A stretch of 64,000 bases of DNA. Origin: Monosporascus cannonballus. Taxonomy: Eukaryota; Ascomycota; Sordariomycetes; Xylariales. The DNA lies in contig QJNS01000052.1 of assembly GCA_004154925.1 (NCBI GenBank), forward strand, positions 186,001 through 250,000. The letters are read 5' to 3'. Shown here one piece after another: positions 37,369 to 48,725 of this stretch. A program made the position numbers and the translations under genes. Under the pieces are notes generated by a model that saw only the letters and a list, made by a program, of their open reading frames with translations, did no database searches and was not told the origin of the DNA. Each line of letters starts with the position of its first letter. The first letter of the stretch is position 1.

Positions 37369-37877
37369 CTTACGGGGTTCCGCGGAAATTACCCACAGGG
37401 CGGTACGATGGGTGCCAGCCTGATTCATACCAGCCTTTCTACGTTCCACGTTATCACTTCTCCACGTCTCAGTGGCTGACCATAACCTCTCTTTTTCGTT
37501 TGCCATCGGTGAATGTGGTATGCCCATGAAGCTGGCACGTTGTCCGGAGTACAGGTCGCCCGTTGGTGGTCAGTTGCATCAGGGAGTGCCAAGGGCGGCG
37601 AGAGCTACGAAAATGGAGTAATGGAACCAAGTGGTCGGGTCTTCACATAGATTGAGCAGTCGATGTGCTATCTCACTAGTTCGTTCAATAGACATGATCA
37701 TCTTCGAGTCCTATTAAGTTCATCAAAGTACTTCAACGATCGGATTTTTTTGGGAATGGTAGCTGTTGCTGTGTATCATAACAGGCCCGCTCGAAATACT
37801 TGGTTATGAATACAGTCTCAGTGCTCACCCCCTGTCTTTTCGCACTATCTATTCACCTGAGCTACACCTGTCCTATT
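37369..37877. other. Intergenic region, nothing recognised
   Basis: Ordinary composition. Short overlapping frames only. Includes the 3' flank of the minus-strand dehydrogenase gene. Confidence 0.4.
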
Positions 37878-38805
37878 CTACCACTCCAGCTCTCCATCAT
37901 GGCCGATATACCTCCCAACATCGTTGTCCCTCTCCCCCTCAGCGACGCTCCGGAGTATCCTGCCGCCGGCGCTCGCGTGCTTAAGTCCCAGCCGCTCCTT
38001 CATCTCGGGGGACAGGTTGCCGAGCCCGGTATCAAGTATGCCGGGTGCGACGGCCCAGACCTTGACGCCGTCCGTCTTCAGCTTGTGGTTCCAGTCCAGC
38101 ATCAGCATATTGAGGGCCGTCTTGCTGCACCGATACCCAATGGTCTCGAAGTCGATATTTTTGGGCCAGCCCGCGGGCTGTGGCGGCGTCGGGAAGTACG
38201 ACCGCCCCGCCTGCGTGATGTCCGACAGACCGCCCACGAAGAGCAAGCGCGGGTCCGCCGAGCGCAGCAGCAGCGGCACGAACGTCCACGTCAGCACGTT
38301 GGTCCCTGCCACGTTCACGTCGTACGCCCTGTTGAAGCACTCCCGCAGCGACACCCTGCCGGCGAGGAACTCCATGTCGAAGATAGCGCCTGGATGGTTG
38401 GAAGAAGAGATTTCAGTAGGTTTCTCGACTGGAGAACAAGAAGTGTTCGCGGGGGATAATGAGTTGCTCAGGCATCGGGGAGGGCTAAGGCAAGACTGAT
38501 CACGATCACATACCAGCATTATTAATGAGGATATCGAGGCGCCCGGGACCGGACTTGACTTGCTCGAAGGCGTTCTCGATCGACTGGTCACTCGTGAGGT
38601 CGACGGGAAGTATCTCGACGGTATTAGTAGCCGCCGGCACCTCCTCGCGGAGCCTCTGCACGGCGCGCTTGGCCCTCTCCAGGGATCGGCTGCCGAGGAA
38701 GATGTGGTAGGCCCTGTCGGACTGCAGCAGCGCCTTGGCGGTCTCGTAGCCGATGCCGTTGTTGGCGCCAGTGACGAGCACGATTTTCGACGCTGCCACT
38801 GCCAT
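37878..38805 (-). CDS. Short-chain dehydrogenase/reductase (SDR)
   Basis: Two exons, complement(37878-38389, 38514-38805); the 124-bp intron has GTATGT and CATCCAG, and splicing keeps the frame. The 267-residue product is a complete classical SDR of usual length. TGANNGIG (residues 12-19) is the dinucleotide-binding turn, NNAG spans the splice (95-98), and the catalytic residues are Ser153 (GGLS), Tyr183 and Lys187 (YRCSK), followed by PGILDTGL. It would oxidise or reduce a carbonyl/alcohol group with NAD(P)(H); the substrate is unknown. It may be a tailoring enzyme of the decayed cluster, split from it by the hAT insertion, or an independent gene. No damage seen. Confidence 0.92.
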
Positions 38806-39883
38806 TTCTATGTATGAATAGTTGTAGTTTGGATTATTTCCTCGTGATGGGTCTGGATCAGTAAGAGCAGAGGAGCTGTCGACGACGCTTAATACTTCTC
38901 TATCGTGGTCAGGATTCAGTCAGGGTGAGCTGCCCTACTTCGAACCTCCTTATATTCATTCGGCTTCGCCCCCTTCGTGACGTCCATCCCGTCTAGTGGT
39001 CGGATATACTGGACCTACCGGACAATCCGGGAAAGTTACACTGTCCTAATGCCGTCGGTTGGGCTTGTGCCTCCCCTGGACTTTTTATAACGAATCACAT
39101 TATTCGAAACAGTTATATAATGGAATGCAGATCCATTTTGAGGTTAGCGCTGTAGCCACTTCGTTTTAATGTTGGGCTCTGACACCCGAGGGAGGTATAA
39201 AGGATATCAGGACTCTAGTCTACCTGACGGGTATACAGAGTTCTGGACGGACTTAAGCTTAGTAATATCCGAACAACACATAACTTCGCGCACTATTACT
39301 TCACAGTAATTCATCTAGCGCTCCTTTTTGTGACTACTTCGTAAATAGTGAATCGATTGGGTTCACCCGGTGATTCAAATGCATAAGCGGAGGATGTATG
39401 TGGGTTGCTGCTATATACTGGAGTTCAGGGGCTTCCCACCGGCTTGGTTTGGTATCAGAGGTTATATTTCACAACGACGTCGGACCTTTAAGACTACTTC
39501 TATGCTTTTCTTTCGTGATCCTCGTCAAACATGGCTCCCGCAAAGCTACCGATGGAAATATGCGACTATCCCGAGATACATCCTCGAAGTTTGTAGACAA
39601 AGGGAGCTGCGGACCTCCGCGTTCCCATACCTCCCGAGATCATGTAGAAGGGCAAGTAGTCCGAATTGGGCCAGAAACTTGTCTGCAGACAAATAATTGT
39701 AGGATTCCCCAAAAACGCCCAAGCAATGCCAGGTGTGCCTCGCTAGACGACTACTATATACACCCGAACGCCAAACAGTGGTGAACGACCAAGTTCCAGC
39801 AGTGCCTATAGTTTGAAACATGAAACCTGCGAATCCCGCCCTGCAACCCTTATCCATGCCAGCGAATTGAAGAACCCGTCCTT
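38806..39883. other. Intergenic region, nothing recognised
   Basis: About 1.1 kb between the dehydrogenase start and the RAD52 3' end. Open frames on both strands (39370-39784 plus, 39546-39857 minus) overlap one another and show no domain, so I leave them out. Confidence 0.4.
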
Positions 39884-41636
39884 TTATGTTACTTTTTGCC
39901 TCTTCGCATCTGTACCTCCATTCCCAGCTGTGTTGACTGGATTGTTGGCCGAGACATCCGTCAATGGTGTCCTATTTCCGCCCTCAACTACGCCGGGGGC
40001 CGGCCGCTTCACAGTCGGCGGCTTGTATGTGCTACGATTTGCCAACGGATTCCCACCGCCGCCTGGTGCCCCGATTTGTCTTGTGTGGCTGAGCATAGGA
40101 TTACCAGCGTTTCCCATACCCGGTCTTCCGGGTCCTAAGCCGGCCCCACTGCCCAAGCCTCTGTTACCGGCAAGGGGACTCTGAGCATGGGGCGGATCGG
40201 CATCCTTCTTCGCCGGCGGCACATGCTGTCCATTCTTTGCTACGGGCCGGGAAGAATTATGGTCAATACCAGGCGTCTTTCGAATCGAGGGGCTCTCTGC
40301 ACGGGGATTGAATGGTGTAGCGCCCTCTGGAGGGACGGCGGCAGCACTGGGAGCGGAGGGCTCTGCTAACGGGTTCACCGTCCGCGCCGAGAAGAACGCC
40401 ACTGGCCCTGGTGGGCCCGCATTCGGCGGAGGAGTGCTTGTTCTACTGCCTGTCCCAGTGTGCTGTGCAAGATTGGTAGGCTGAGGTTTCGCGGTAGCTT
40501 GATTCTGAGTTACTTGGGAATTCGGCCGACCTTGAAAAGGGGCCCCTGACCGCTGCGGAGGTTGGTTTGGTGTTTGGGGTGCTCTAGGCGGCGGGCCATT
40601 GGAGCCAGTCCTCATCATAGGTCTCGCAGGTGGTTGCATAGGCCTCGGAGGGGCACTGTGAGTGGATGGCCTATTGGGATCACTGCTACTACCAGTAGAT
40701 AGGGACTGAAGTGTCTCATTCGAATTCGTTCCGTGTGAATTGGGCAACACCACCTCGTCGGGGTGGCCCTCCTCCGTGACGCCGAAGTCGGCCATATCAA
40801 AGTCTCCGAAGTCGTCATCCAGCGAGTCACCCGGAACTACGAAACCAAGACATCAGCATCCGCCCAATCGATATCATCAGAGTCGAACCCACTCAAAGAA
40901 GGCGCCTGAGCAGCACCGGTCTTCTCTCCTTCAGTCTTCACGGGAAGTTTCGGCAGTTCCGGCTCTTTCTTGGCGAAGTCTGCGTGGCGGTGGAGATTAT
41001 CTTCATCGAATTTGGTCGGCGCAACCTTCATCTTGGTCACCTTTGCGAGATAGTCCTTGTCATATATGCAGTTGCCGAGGACATTGCCGAAATTGCGTAG
41101 GGCTCGCTTCAAAGCATCGGTAGTTCCCTCTTTCTTGGCCTTCTCAAACGCCGCCGCCTTTCCCTTGCAGTTTTCGATATGGCCATATCCGATATCCTCA
41201 TGGTAGGTACCATCCCGCAAGGTGACGCGAACAATGACGGACAACCCAAGGGATATCTTCAGGGATTGGGGGTTCTCGTCCACGAAGTCGACTTGGATAT
41301 TCTGGATACTAGATGACCATCCATTGAACCCGAAGACTTCGTTGGCAAGCGCGATGCATTTCTCGGCAGCGATGTAGTGTACCTTCTGGCCGGATGGGCC
41401 GCTTCTCGCAGAGAGGTATTCCGGGCCGAGTTGCTTCTCCAACCTGGATTGCAGAGTGGCGATTTCGCTGGCTGTGAATTCAGAGATGCGAGGTTTCGCT
41501 TCCTCGAAAGGGTTGAGGATGCCGTTGTGCTGCTCGCCAGGGCTATGTAAACGAATATCTGATCAGCAACGGCACGTCCTTCTGAGAGCATCTTCTAGGA
41601 ACAGCTTCAAGGGTTGAGCTCAACATACGCCGGCAT
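39884..41636 (-). CDS. rad52: RAD52 homologue (recombination mediator), apparent frameshift
   Basis: Exon 1 is 8 bases (41629-41636); an 86-bp intron (GTATGT...ACATAG, 41543-41628) joins it to exon 2, giving MPAPGEQHNGILNPF. The N-terminal DNA-binding/ring domain is strongly conserved: KVHYIAAEKCIALANEVFGF, WSSSIQNIQVDFVDEN, DGTYHEDIGYGHIENCKGKA, TDALKRALRNFGNVLGNCIY. It anneals single strands and loads RAD51 in homologous recombination in the nucleus. After DDIDWADADV the frame meets TAG at 40837-40839, while the C-terminal half (acidic patch, then a long Pro/Gly/Asn-rich tail) continues in the next frame to 39884. The coding length (1667) is not a multiple of three, so one base seems missing near 40,840-40,860. 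No intron can mend this. It is a recent mutation or a sequence error. Confidence 0.9.
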
Positions 41637-42302
41637 CGCTGTAGATGGAAAGTCAGTTATTGGGTCATTTAATTCGGACCAGGGTCGCAGGGAGAGGCGC
41701 TATGCTGTAGCTTGAAGTGGAATATTGTATGCGAGATGAAGCGATGCTGAAGAGCGGCAGCTTCGATCAATTATCAAATGCCCTACTAAAGTGCATAAAC
41801 GCGTTGATTACACTTGGAAGTCGCCTCTCGCGCTTGTTTAACTTGTCAATAACGTCAGCAGCTACCCCACTCGGCCCCAGGCAGCACAGTGCACTAACGC
41901 CTGATCACGTGACATTTGTCGCAGCATCGTAACTTTAGAGCCCCCACCCATTTGAAGGCACGCTTCCTCAAGTTTCCACAAGGATAATTTTTGTATCCAA
42001 TCACTTAATAGCAAAGTTCCACGGCACCCTCTGAGTTTCCCTCCAAGAGGTGGTGTTACTCGAAGAACCAAGCACGATCATCATACCATGTGGGAGCGGC
42101 TGATCCATTAACAGAATCACACCTGTGAGGTTCTGTCAATATTCCCCCTGATTACATTAGCTCGCTGTACTCATAGTCGATGTCCCGCCGCGCTCTAAAG
42201 CTAGGTGACGTGTCCGGATGGGGCGTTGGGCGGCTGCACCATGGTATACCTAGGGCGAGGGAATTGGGTGACATAGTTGGGGGATATCTCTGAAAACATA
42301 CC
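41637..42302. other. rad52 upstream region
   Basis: Holds the rad52 promoter, including ACGCGT and a CACGTG (in GATCACGTGAC, about 41,903). No other gene is seen; the last 100 bp may hold decayed C-terminal P450 sequence. Confidence 0.4.
41799..41804. promoter_or_regulatory. ACGCGT (MluI cell-cycle box-like) upstream of rad52
   Basis: A palindromic ACGCGT lies 163 bp before the rad52 start codon. In yeasts this hexamer recruits MBF to S-phase and repair genes. A single short match, so only suggestive. Confidence 0.3.
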
Positions 42303-42800
42303 TTTGACCGATGCAAACTCTCGGACCCAAAGAGAAAGGCTGGCTTGCCTCCTTAATGTCTTTGCGATCGGCATCAATCCAACCTCTCGCGCTTGAATGC
42401 CGTTGGATCATGGAAATACCGCTCATCATGGGCAGCTGCCCACCTGCTAACCTACAGTTCTACCTGCTCCACGTTAGTGAAATGCCAATCGCGGAATTCC
42501 CACGGGCACTCGTTAACCTACATCCTGTGGCACGTAATGTCCGTCCACGGTCAACCCAGGTGACTTCCGGGGAAGACCCTGGGGGCAGCCGTATAAAGCT
42601 CCATTCCTTCTTTTAACACTGCTTGCAGGTACGGAATCTAGCCCGTCGATACGATATATACGATATCGATTCCCTCCAGACGTTTGTAGCGACTCCGAAT
42701 CTCCTCCTTAAGTCTCTGCATTGTCGCCGAGGTTTTCAGCAGGTTAAACGTAATGGCTGCTATGGAGGTTGAAGTGGTCTCCCCACTAGCCATGTTGCAA
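42303..42800 (-). pseudogene. Cytochrome P450 relic (C-terminal half)
   Basis: Minus-strand pieces in P450 order: an I-helix oxygen-binding motif (MASGETTSTS, from 42,793), FNLLKTSATMQRLKEEIRSR, an in-frame TAG (about 42,635), a K-helix region (PYLQAVLKEGMELY, where the ExxR arginine has become Glu), VDGHYVPQDV, WAAAHDERYF and the haem loop FSLGPRVCIG (42,308-42,337). Frames change between the last pieces, and the N-terminal half is absent. A GTATGT directly after the haem loop suggests an old intron. In intact form it would be a microsomal haem monooxygenase; here it is a dead fragment, possibly from the same metabolite cluster. Confidence 0.8.
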
Positions 42801-43162
42801 GTATGCTTAGGTAAGTACATTGAAAAACAGAAGAAAAAGTCATTTCGAAACAGCGACATGAACAAACTTACACTGGTATTGTTGTCATTCACTATTTGGT
42901 AAATGACGAGCGATGACAACTGGCCAAGTGTCACAATGTTAAAGAAAGGCAATGCAGGGTCAATGTTGATTAATCGCTAATACACACAGAACAGGAAGAA
43001 AGGTTTCCCGCAGGCCCTGTGGGTTTTATCTACGGGCCCGCAGTGACAGCCATTAGCAACGCAGAGCTCCTAAAAATCCCGCCCCTGTATCAGCAAGAAA
43101 CGAATTCTCGTGAGTATTGGCTGTGTGCTGGTCGGCTTATTGTATGTCGTACGTGGAGGCCC

Positions 43163-43264
43163 TTATTTGGCGCCCAACCGCTTAAAAGGGGCAAACAGGC
43201 ACACGATAACGGATATTCCAACTCCAGCTGTCATAATTGCGAAGGCTATTTTGATGCCTGACAT
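43163..43264 (-). pseudogene. Possible MFS transporter C-terminal fragment
   Basis: 34-codon frame, MSGIKIAFAIMTAGVGISVI... ending FAPFKRLGAK: one membrane helix followed by a basic tail, like the last helix of fungal MFS transporters. Too short for certainty. Confidence 0.3.
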
Positions 43265-43599
43265 ATGCGCCACGACGATACCATAAACTTGGGCTTAAGG
43301 GAAGTCGGCCCTAATCTCTGTAACGCCGATCGAGATTACGCGCATTAGGGAAATATCGGGAATACTGAATAGTTGTCAGACCTAGTAAAGCCAGTCAGCA
43401 CTAGCGGGAATTACTTCCTGTACCCCTGGTACCTTTTCTCCCAGCTCCACCTGTATTTACGTGTATAAAAGGAGGGTTCGCTACCTTCACTTTCTGGCTA
43501 GGACCTTCTAGAGGCAAGGCAACCTTTAATATACTTCTTCTTCAGTTATATGCTTCTGTGTGTGATGTCAGGGTCTCACACTATAGAATTCCTGCATTA
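43265..43599. other. Intergenic region, nothing recognised
   Basis: Ordinary composition, with a TATA-like GTATAAAAGG (about 43,462). No coding sequence identified. May contain the left part of the R1 copy that ends at 43,829. Confidence 0.35.
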
Positions 43600-43829
43600 A
43601 GGTAAAAGAAAGCCGGGTTTATATATTAGTAAATAAACGTATTCATAATTAAACCATTCACAGATTGATCCATTATTTCCATGTTAATTAAGGGATGCGT
43701 AATGGAAACTTATAAAAGGGTATGGAAGGAGAAAGATATAAAAGATTATTCCCATTCTTCGCTACCTCGAATAGGGGTAGCCCCACTCTTCCCGGGGCTA
43801 AGCTCCGGATTCCTAGATTATATCACTGC
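43600..43829. mobile_element. Non-autonomous insertion, family R1 copy c
   Basis: Shares the R1 3' half: GCTACCTCGAATAGGGGTAG, CCCCACTCTTCCC and the CCGGATTCCTAGA end. The left limit is uncertain. TTATAT after the end recurs at 43,550-43,555, so the element may start near 43,556. Overlaps a 64-codon chance frame. Confidence 0.55.
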
Positions 43830-43879
43830 GTATAAGCAACAGCCTTACATCAAAATTGAGGCGACATTTTGTTAGCGTA

Positions 43880-44200
43880 ACCGCAACCGATGCGTTTGTT
43901 TTTGTAATTATTTACTCCCAAAGAAAGGCGTTTCAAAATGCCATTTTCGCTTGGGTTAGTACACCTAGAATTTCGTCCAACCTCTCGCGACACTTATTTA
44001 ATTCAGTCTGATTAAACATCTGTCGTAATCCCTCCATAAAGCCTATGAAGTCCTATGTCCTAGCCCTGAGAGTTATATAATTCTCATTTTACGATCCACG
44101 GTATCCTCCACAGCGGACTTGCCAATGTGAATATTGTGTTTTCGGAATAAAGGCGACCTAATGCCGCTGAAGCGAAACAGTTACGGAGCGGAACTAAAGG
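43880..44200 (-). pseudogene. Degenerate coding fragment, family not recognised
   Basis: On the minus strand two frames look coding: HNIHIGKSAVEDTVDRKMRI, then after a one-base shift and a stop, FMEGLRQMFNQTELNKCRER followed by LDEILGVLTQAKMAF. The helical, Leu/Glu/Arg-rich pattern is reminiscent of N-terminal helical domains of fungal STAND proteins, but that is only an impression. Confidence 0.25.
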
Positions 44201-44318
44201 GGTAATAGGTATCGATTTTCATGAAGCCCAATACGATTTCGAGTAGCAACTTAATAATCCGTTCGTTATTAAATATAAGCAAAATGGAGCGATTCCGGCG
44301 TATGCAATAACCGTCCGG

Positions 44319-45065
44319 TGTGACGGCTAGGGGGGTTCAACCAACTATTAAACCTTAGTCGTACGGGTTTATGTTGGCAGGAGTATCGTGGGAATCTGAG
44401 TGTTACGACCTGACAAGCCACGGCCTCCAGGAACGGTCGCAACGGAGAAGGCCAAGAAAATTATGTGGATCAGGTCACGTGATGGATCACCAACTTACTG
44501 GTGGTGAGCCAGCAAGCCGGATCACCAACTCACTGGTGGTGAGCCAGTAAGCCGGATCACCAACTTACTGGTGGTGATCCAGCTAACGGAACAAGGATAT
44601 ATACGCTTATTAATTCCATAGTTTAGATAGCTTCAGCTTGCAATAACAATTCGTTACCCAAGGTACCCTTGGCATTACGAGACGTGACATCTTACTGTAT
44701 CTATTGCTCAGATTCCCACGATACTCCTGCCAACATAAACCCGTCGACTTAAGGTTTAATAGTTGGTTAAACCGCCTAGCTCGTCACACTGAGCAATAGA
44801 TACAGTAATCGTGTTACGTCTCGTAATACCAAGGATGCCTTAGGTAACGAATTGTTATTGCAAGCTAAAGCTATTTAGATTATGGAAATAATAAGCGTAT
44901 ATATCTTATTCCTGCTAACTGGATTACCTCTAATAAATCAATGATCCGGCTCACTGGCTTACCACCAGTAAGTTGGTGATCTATTACGTAACCTGCCCTA
45001 CCGCGCACTTATGGTTAGGTTATGACAAACCGTTTCTGAAAACCGTAGCTCGTTAGGCCATAATA
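44319..45065 (-). repeat. 3' LTR of Gypsy copy A4, split by a solo LTR
   Basis: Begins TGTGACGG and ends at AATA (from GTAACA). Interrupted at 44401-44788 by another LTR in opposite orientation, plus the CTGAG duplication. Without these it is about 354 bp. Followed by the internal sequence of A4. Confidence 0.85.
44401..44788 (+). mobile_element. Solo LTR of Gypsy family A, nested in an LTR
   Basis: 388 bp, TGTTACGACC...CGTCACA, flanked by exact CTGAG at 44396-44400 and 44789-44793. Almost free of RIP changes, so it gives the best picture of the family A LTR, including three copies of a 35-bp GGATCACCAACTTACTGG-type repeat at about 44,487-44,580. The rest of the element was presumably lost by LTR-LTR recombination. 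Confidence 0.92.
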
Positions 45066-45272
45066 CGATTTCCCCTTTCCACAAATTTTGCCCTTAAGAT
45101 TTCCTTTTTCTTTTCGGTAAGCTCTTTATATTTATTCAATATATCTTATGGTATATCCAAGCGTTATTTTTATAAATCCGAACAGTAACTTACCCTGGCT
45201 AATTTAATTAAACTTAAAGGATTTAACGCAATACCTTATTTTTTCTATTTTGTCCGACAGCTTAATTGCCAA

Positions 45273-45450
45273 ATAATGGACGGGATTTTTCGTTATAAGG
45301 AATATATTTGTTAAGGTCGTTCGTATAATAAAATAAAAATCCTTATTTTTATAATTAACCGTTATATTGCAAAATTAAAAAAATTAAAAAAGGAAAAATT
45401 AATAGCCAAAAAGTTTTTGTCCAAAACTTTTATGTATTTTTTTCGTATAC
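45273..45450 (+). pseudogene. Antisense ORF remnant of Gypsy copy A4
   Basis: Begins MDGIFRYKEYI, then a stop where A2 has Arg (CGA to TAA/TGA type), then GRSYNKIKILIFIINRYIAK. Same position and sequence as the A2 frame at 21804. Confidence 0.5.
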
Positions 45451-47140
45451 GTTATTAGCGCCAATACTATTAATCCTAGAATACGAAACTTATTAATCGT
45501 ACCTTTTAATCCTTAAATAATTTTAATAACTTTACATAATTAGAATTAAAGTCGGTAATCGAGATACAGTTTTAAATAAGGTGGACATTATTAATAAAAA
45601 TACAATAAACCAAAGGCTTTCTTTTTTAAATTTTGTAAATTAAAATATTATTATTTCGAGTAATTCCGTCGTTATTAGTAAAACTTTTTTTAATAAGCGT
45701 TAAGCGCAAATAAGATTTTTGGCAGATTTCCAGGTATTTTCGGAATCGGGGTGTTTTTTCTACTTAATTGAGTATTAAGTAAATCCGTTTTATTTTCGCA
45801 TATCGAAAATATTTTTTATTTCGTATGCTTATTTGTTTTTTATTTCCGTATCGTTTTATATTGTACCTATTTTAATTATATTTATTATTAATTTAAATAA
45901 AAAAAATATAAAAAGTTAAATAAAATTTAACTTTTAATAAAACTTTTAATTAATAATTATTTTTTATAATTTTTTGGGTAATTTTAGATAGACCGACATA
46001 TTTAAAATCGAATTTTTACTAGCTCGTTTTATTTAAATATTTTTGATAACGAGGAAAATTATTTCCTCTTTTTCGAAAATTAAATTTTTTAACTTTTTTT
46101 TAATTATAATATTTACTTATTTAATTTCGTACCAATTTTAGTTTCATTTTTATTTTTTGATATAATTATTGTAATTATTTTAATATAAAGATGATTTTAA
46201 TATTAATTAAACCGTTGTCGCGTATCTTTCTATAAATTTCTAAAATAAACTCAAAATTTATATTCGTAAATAGTATTTTAATATTTTTGTAATAATTAAT
46301 ATTATAAGTTAATTATTTAATTAATATATTGTTGTAAATAAAGTATTAAAATTTCGTTTATTTATTTTATTTATTTATTTATTGAAAATTTAAATACGTT
46401 AAATAATTTGTAATTTAAGCCGATTTATGTTATGAGGCTTTATTAAAACTTAAATACAGATATTAATTCTATATTTGAAATAATTTTTATAAATAATTCG
46501 TATATGCTAAAAATATATTTTTAAAAAAATTTATATTACTTATTCGATATTTATATCTTTATAATATAGTAAGAAATAAGAACATTTCGTAAATCGGTCG
46601 ACGATTACGAAAATATTATTATAATGTATTTTCGTAACCGGAGTTTCTAATATAGGAAGTTTAGTAATAAAGTCAAAAATAATTAAATATTATAATCGTT
46701 TTGCAATTAATAATAGCTGTAATTTTCCGTATGGTTTATGTCGTTAGGTTTTTGCTTTGGCATAAATATCGTATTGCTATATAATTTTTTATACCGTTAA
46801 TTTCATTTTAGGAAAAGAATATATACGTTAAAGTCGTTTTAGGGTTTTATAAATCCTTGGATATCCGTATAGCTAATATTTATATATTCTGTATTAAAAG
46901 TTTCTAACATTTTTCGGGGATTTATATTTTAGTCGTTTTTTAGTTTTTTAGAAAATTATCGTTATATTATTAAATTCTTTAATATATATCGAAAAGTATT
47001 ACCCGAATTGTTATAATTTGTTTTAAGTATAAATATCTTTTTGTAATAATATTAAAAATTATATAGCTAATTTAACTAATTTTTCTTCGAAATCCGGTTG
47101 CTTGTTTAAGGCATTTATTTTGCCGTTTTTTAACCTTTTC

Positions 47141-47566
47141 TGTTACAGGAACAGGGGTTCCTGTCTTGAGGAGGCCAACCTTTAAGACCTAGCGTGGAAC
47201 GGCTACGGCTTAATTCCGGAAGGGAGTTCTTGGCCCAGATAAGGTAATTTAGGTGATCTAATGGATTAATCAGATCATATAGATTACATAGATCTACGAT
47301 ATACTTACTTTGAGAAATTAAGATATATAATGGATCGGTTTTTTTTGTAAATAATTATTTATTTAGTTTTTCGCTCCTTAGCTATTAATTTAAGCTTTTA
47401 ATATAAAGGTAATTATACCGTTTTCTAATTAAAGGAAAAGTCTTTAAATCTTTTTAACAAATAAATTCCCAGTAAATTATTTTTCGCCTTATTGTTACTT
47501 GCAAATCAAGACTTTATTTCGGATATTGCTTATACCTCCAGGTAAATGTATAACAGGTTCGTTATA
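47141..47566 (+). repeat. 5' LTR of family B element
   Basis: 426 bp, TGTTACAGGAACAGG...GTTCGTTATA. Starts with an inverted repeat (ACAGGAAC / GTTCCTGT). Same length as the 3' LTR; moderately RIP-mutated. Confidence 0.88.
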
Positions 47567-48725
47567 TTTTGATAACTCCTTAATCAATAGCCGACGAATA
47601 ATTTATTACCTAGCTAGGGTATAAGCTTTTTTGAATTCAGTGTAGAAAATAACATAGGACGATATTTAAAAGATAGATAATATACCCGATCCCTATTATT
47701 AACCAGTAAAGGATTAATAATTAAATTAGACGATTTACCTTTTATCGAAAAAGTTCTTTAATTAATTAATAATATAGCTTTATTTATTATTCGATTTTAA
47801 AAAGGTCCTTTTTCTTTTTAACTTCAGTAACAGCCCTTACCCTCAAGGGAAATAATTGAGGTATAAGGAATTAAAATAAGTAAGGATAAGGAAAAATATC
47901 CGGTTGGAAAACAGAAAAAAAGGTATTAAAGCGTTTAATTAAAAAAAAACTTATTATAAAAGAACGATTAAACCTTTTGGCCCAAAAAGTTAAAAGCCTA
48001 AAAAAGGAGAACATTTGATTTGCCAAAAAAAGGAAACCGATTTTTCCGCAATTCGGCTCCTTCAAAGGACGAAGCCAAAGAAATAGTTTCCAACCACCTT
48101 CGCTCGGCGCGGAACGACCATAGCAATAAGGAATTTCGATTCTGCTACTGTTTAACGCGAATCGATTACGAAAAGAAATTATTCCGCCTTCCAGTTACTA
48201 TGGAATGCCGGACGTCAAAGGCTATAAACTAATTCCCCCTAAGCCCTATAATGGATTTACGGATATGGAAGGATTTCTGGTATAGGCCAGGCTTTACCTT
48301 AAATTCTATGAAAGTTCTTTGACGGAAAATTATTAAAAAGTAATAGTTATTTTTTAATTACTTATCGGAAAAATTCTTTTATGGTTCGAACTTATTATAA
48401 GAAATTATTTGCAAAATTACCCCCAAATATTTTCGGATATAACTAATTATATTTTTAGCAAATATAAATATTTCGAAAAAAATATAAGTTTTATTTAGAA
48501 ACCCAAATAAAAAATAATATATAATTAAATAATTCCATTTTCTTTATTAAATTAAGTTAACATCCGAATATACGATTAAGTTTAATTGCTTAATAGTTAT
48601 TTTTAATTTGTTAAAAAATGTATTATTTTATTTTTATTATAACGGTTTAAAACCTTAAATTAAGGACGAATTATATATAGAACTTAAGATAGGATTTTTT
48701 GTAAAATATATAAATAAGGTTATTA

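Noticed and set aside
37800..38817. Long plus-strand ORFs (37800-38459, 37924-38499, 38560-38817)
   Set aside because: They mirror the SDR gene on the minus strand, which has all family motifs and a consistent intron.
39370..39857. Overlapping ORFs of 103-128 codons between the SDR and rad52
   Set aside because: They overlap in several frames, have no recognisable domain and show no splice pattern; probably chance.
44487..44580. Regular repeats that might suggest a CRISPR array
   Set aside because: Only three head-to-tail units without unique spacers, inside an LTR of a eukaryotic retrotransposon.
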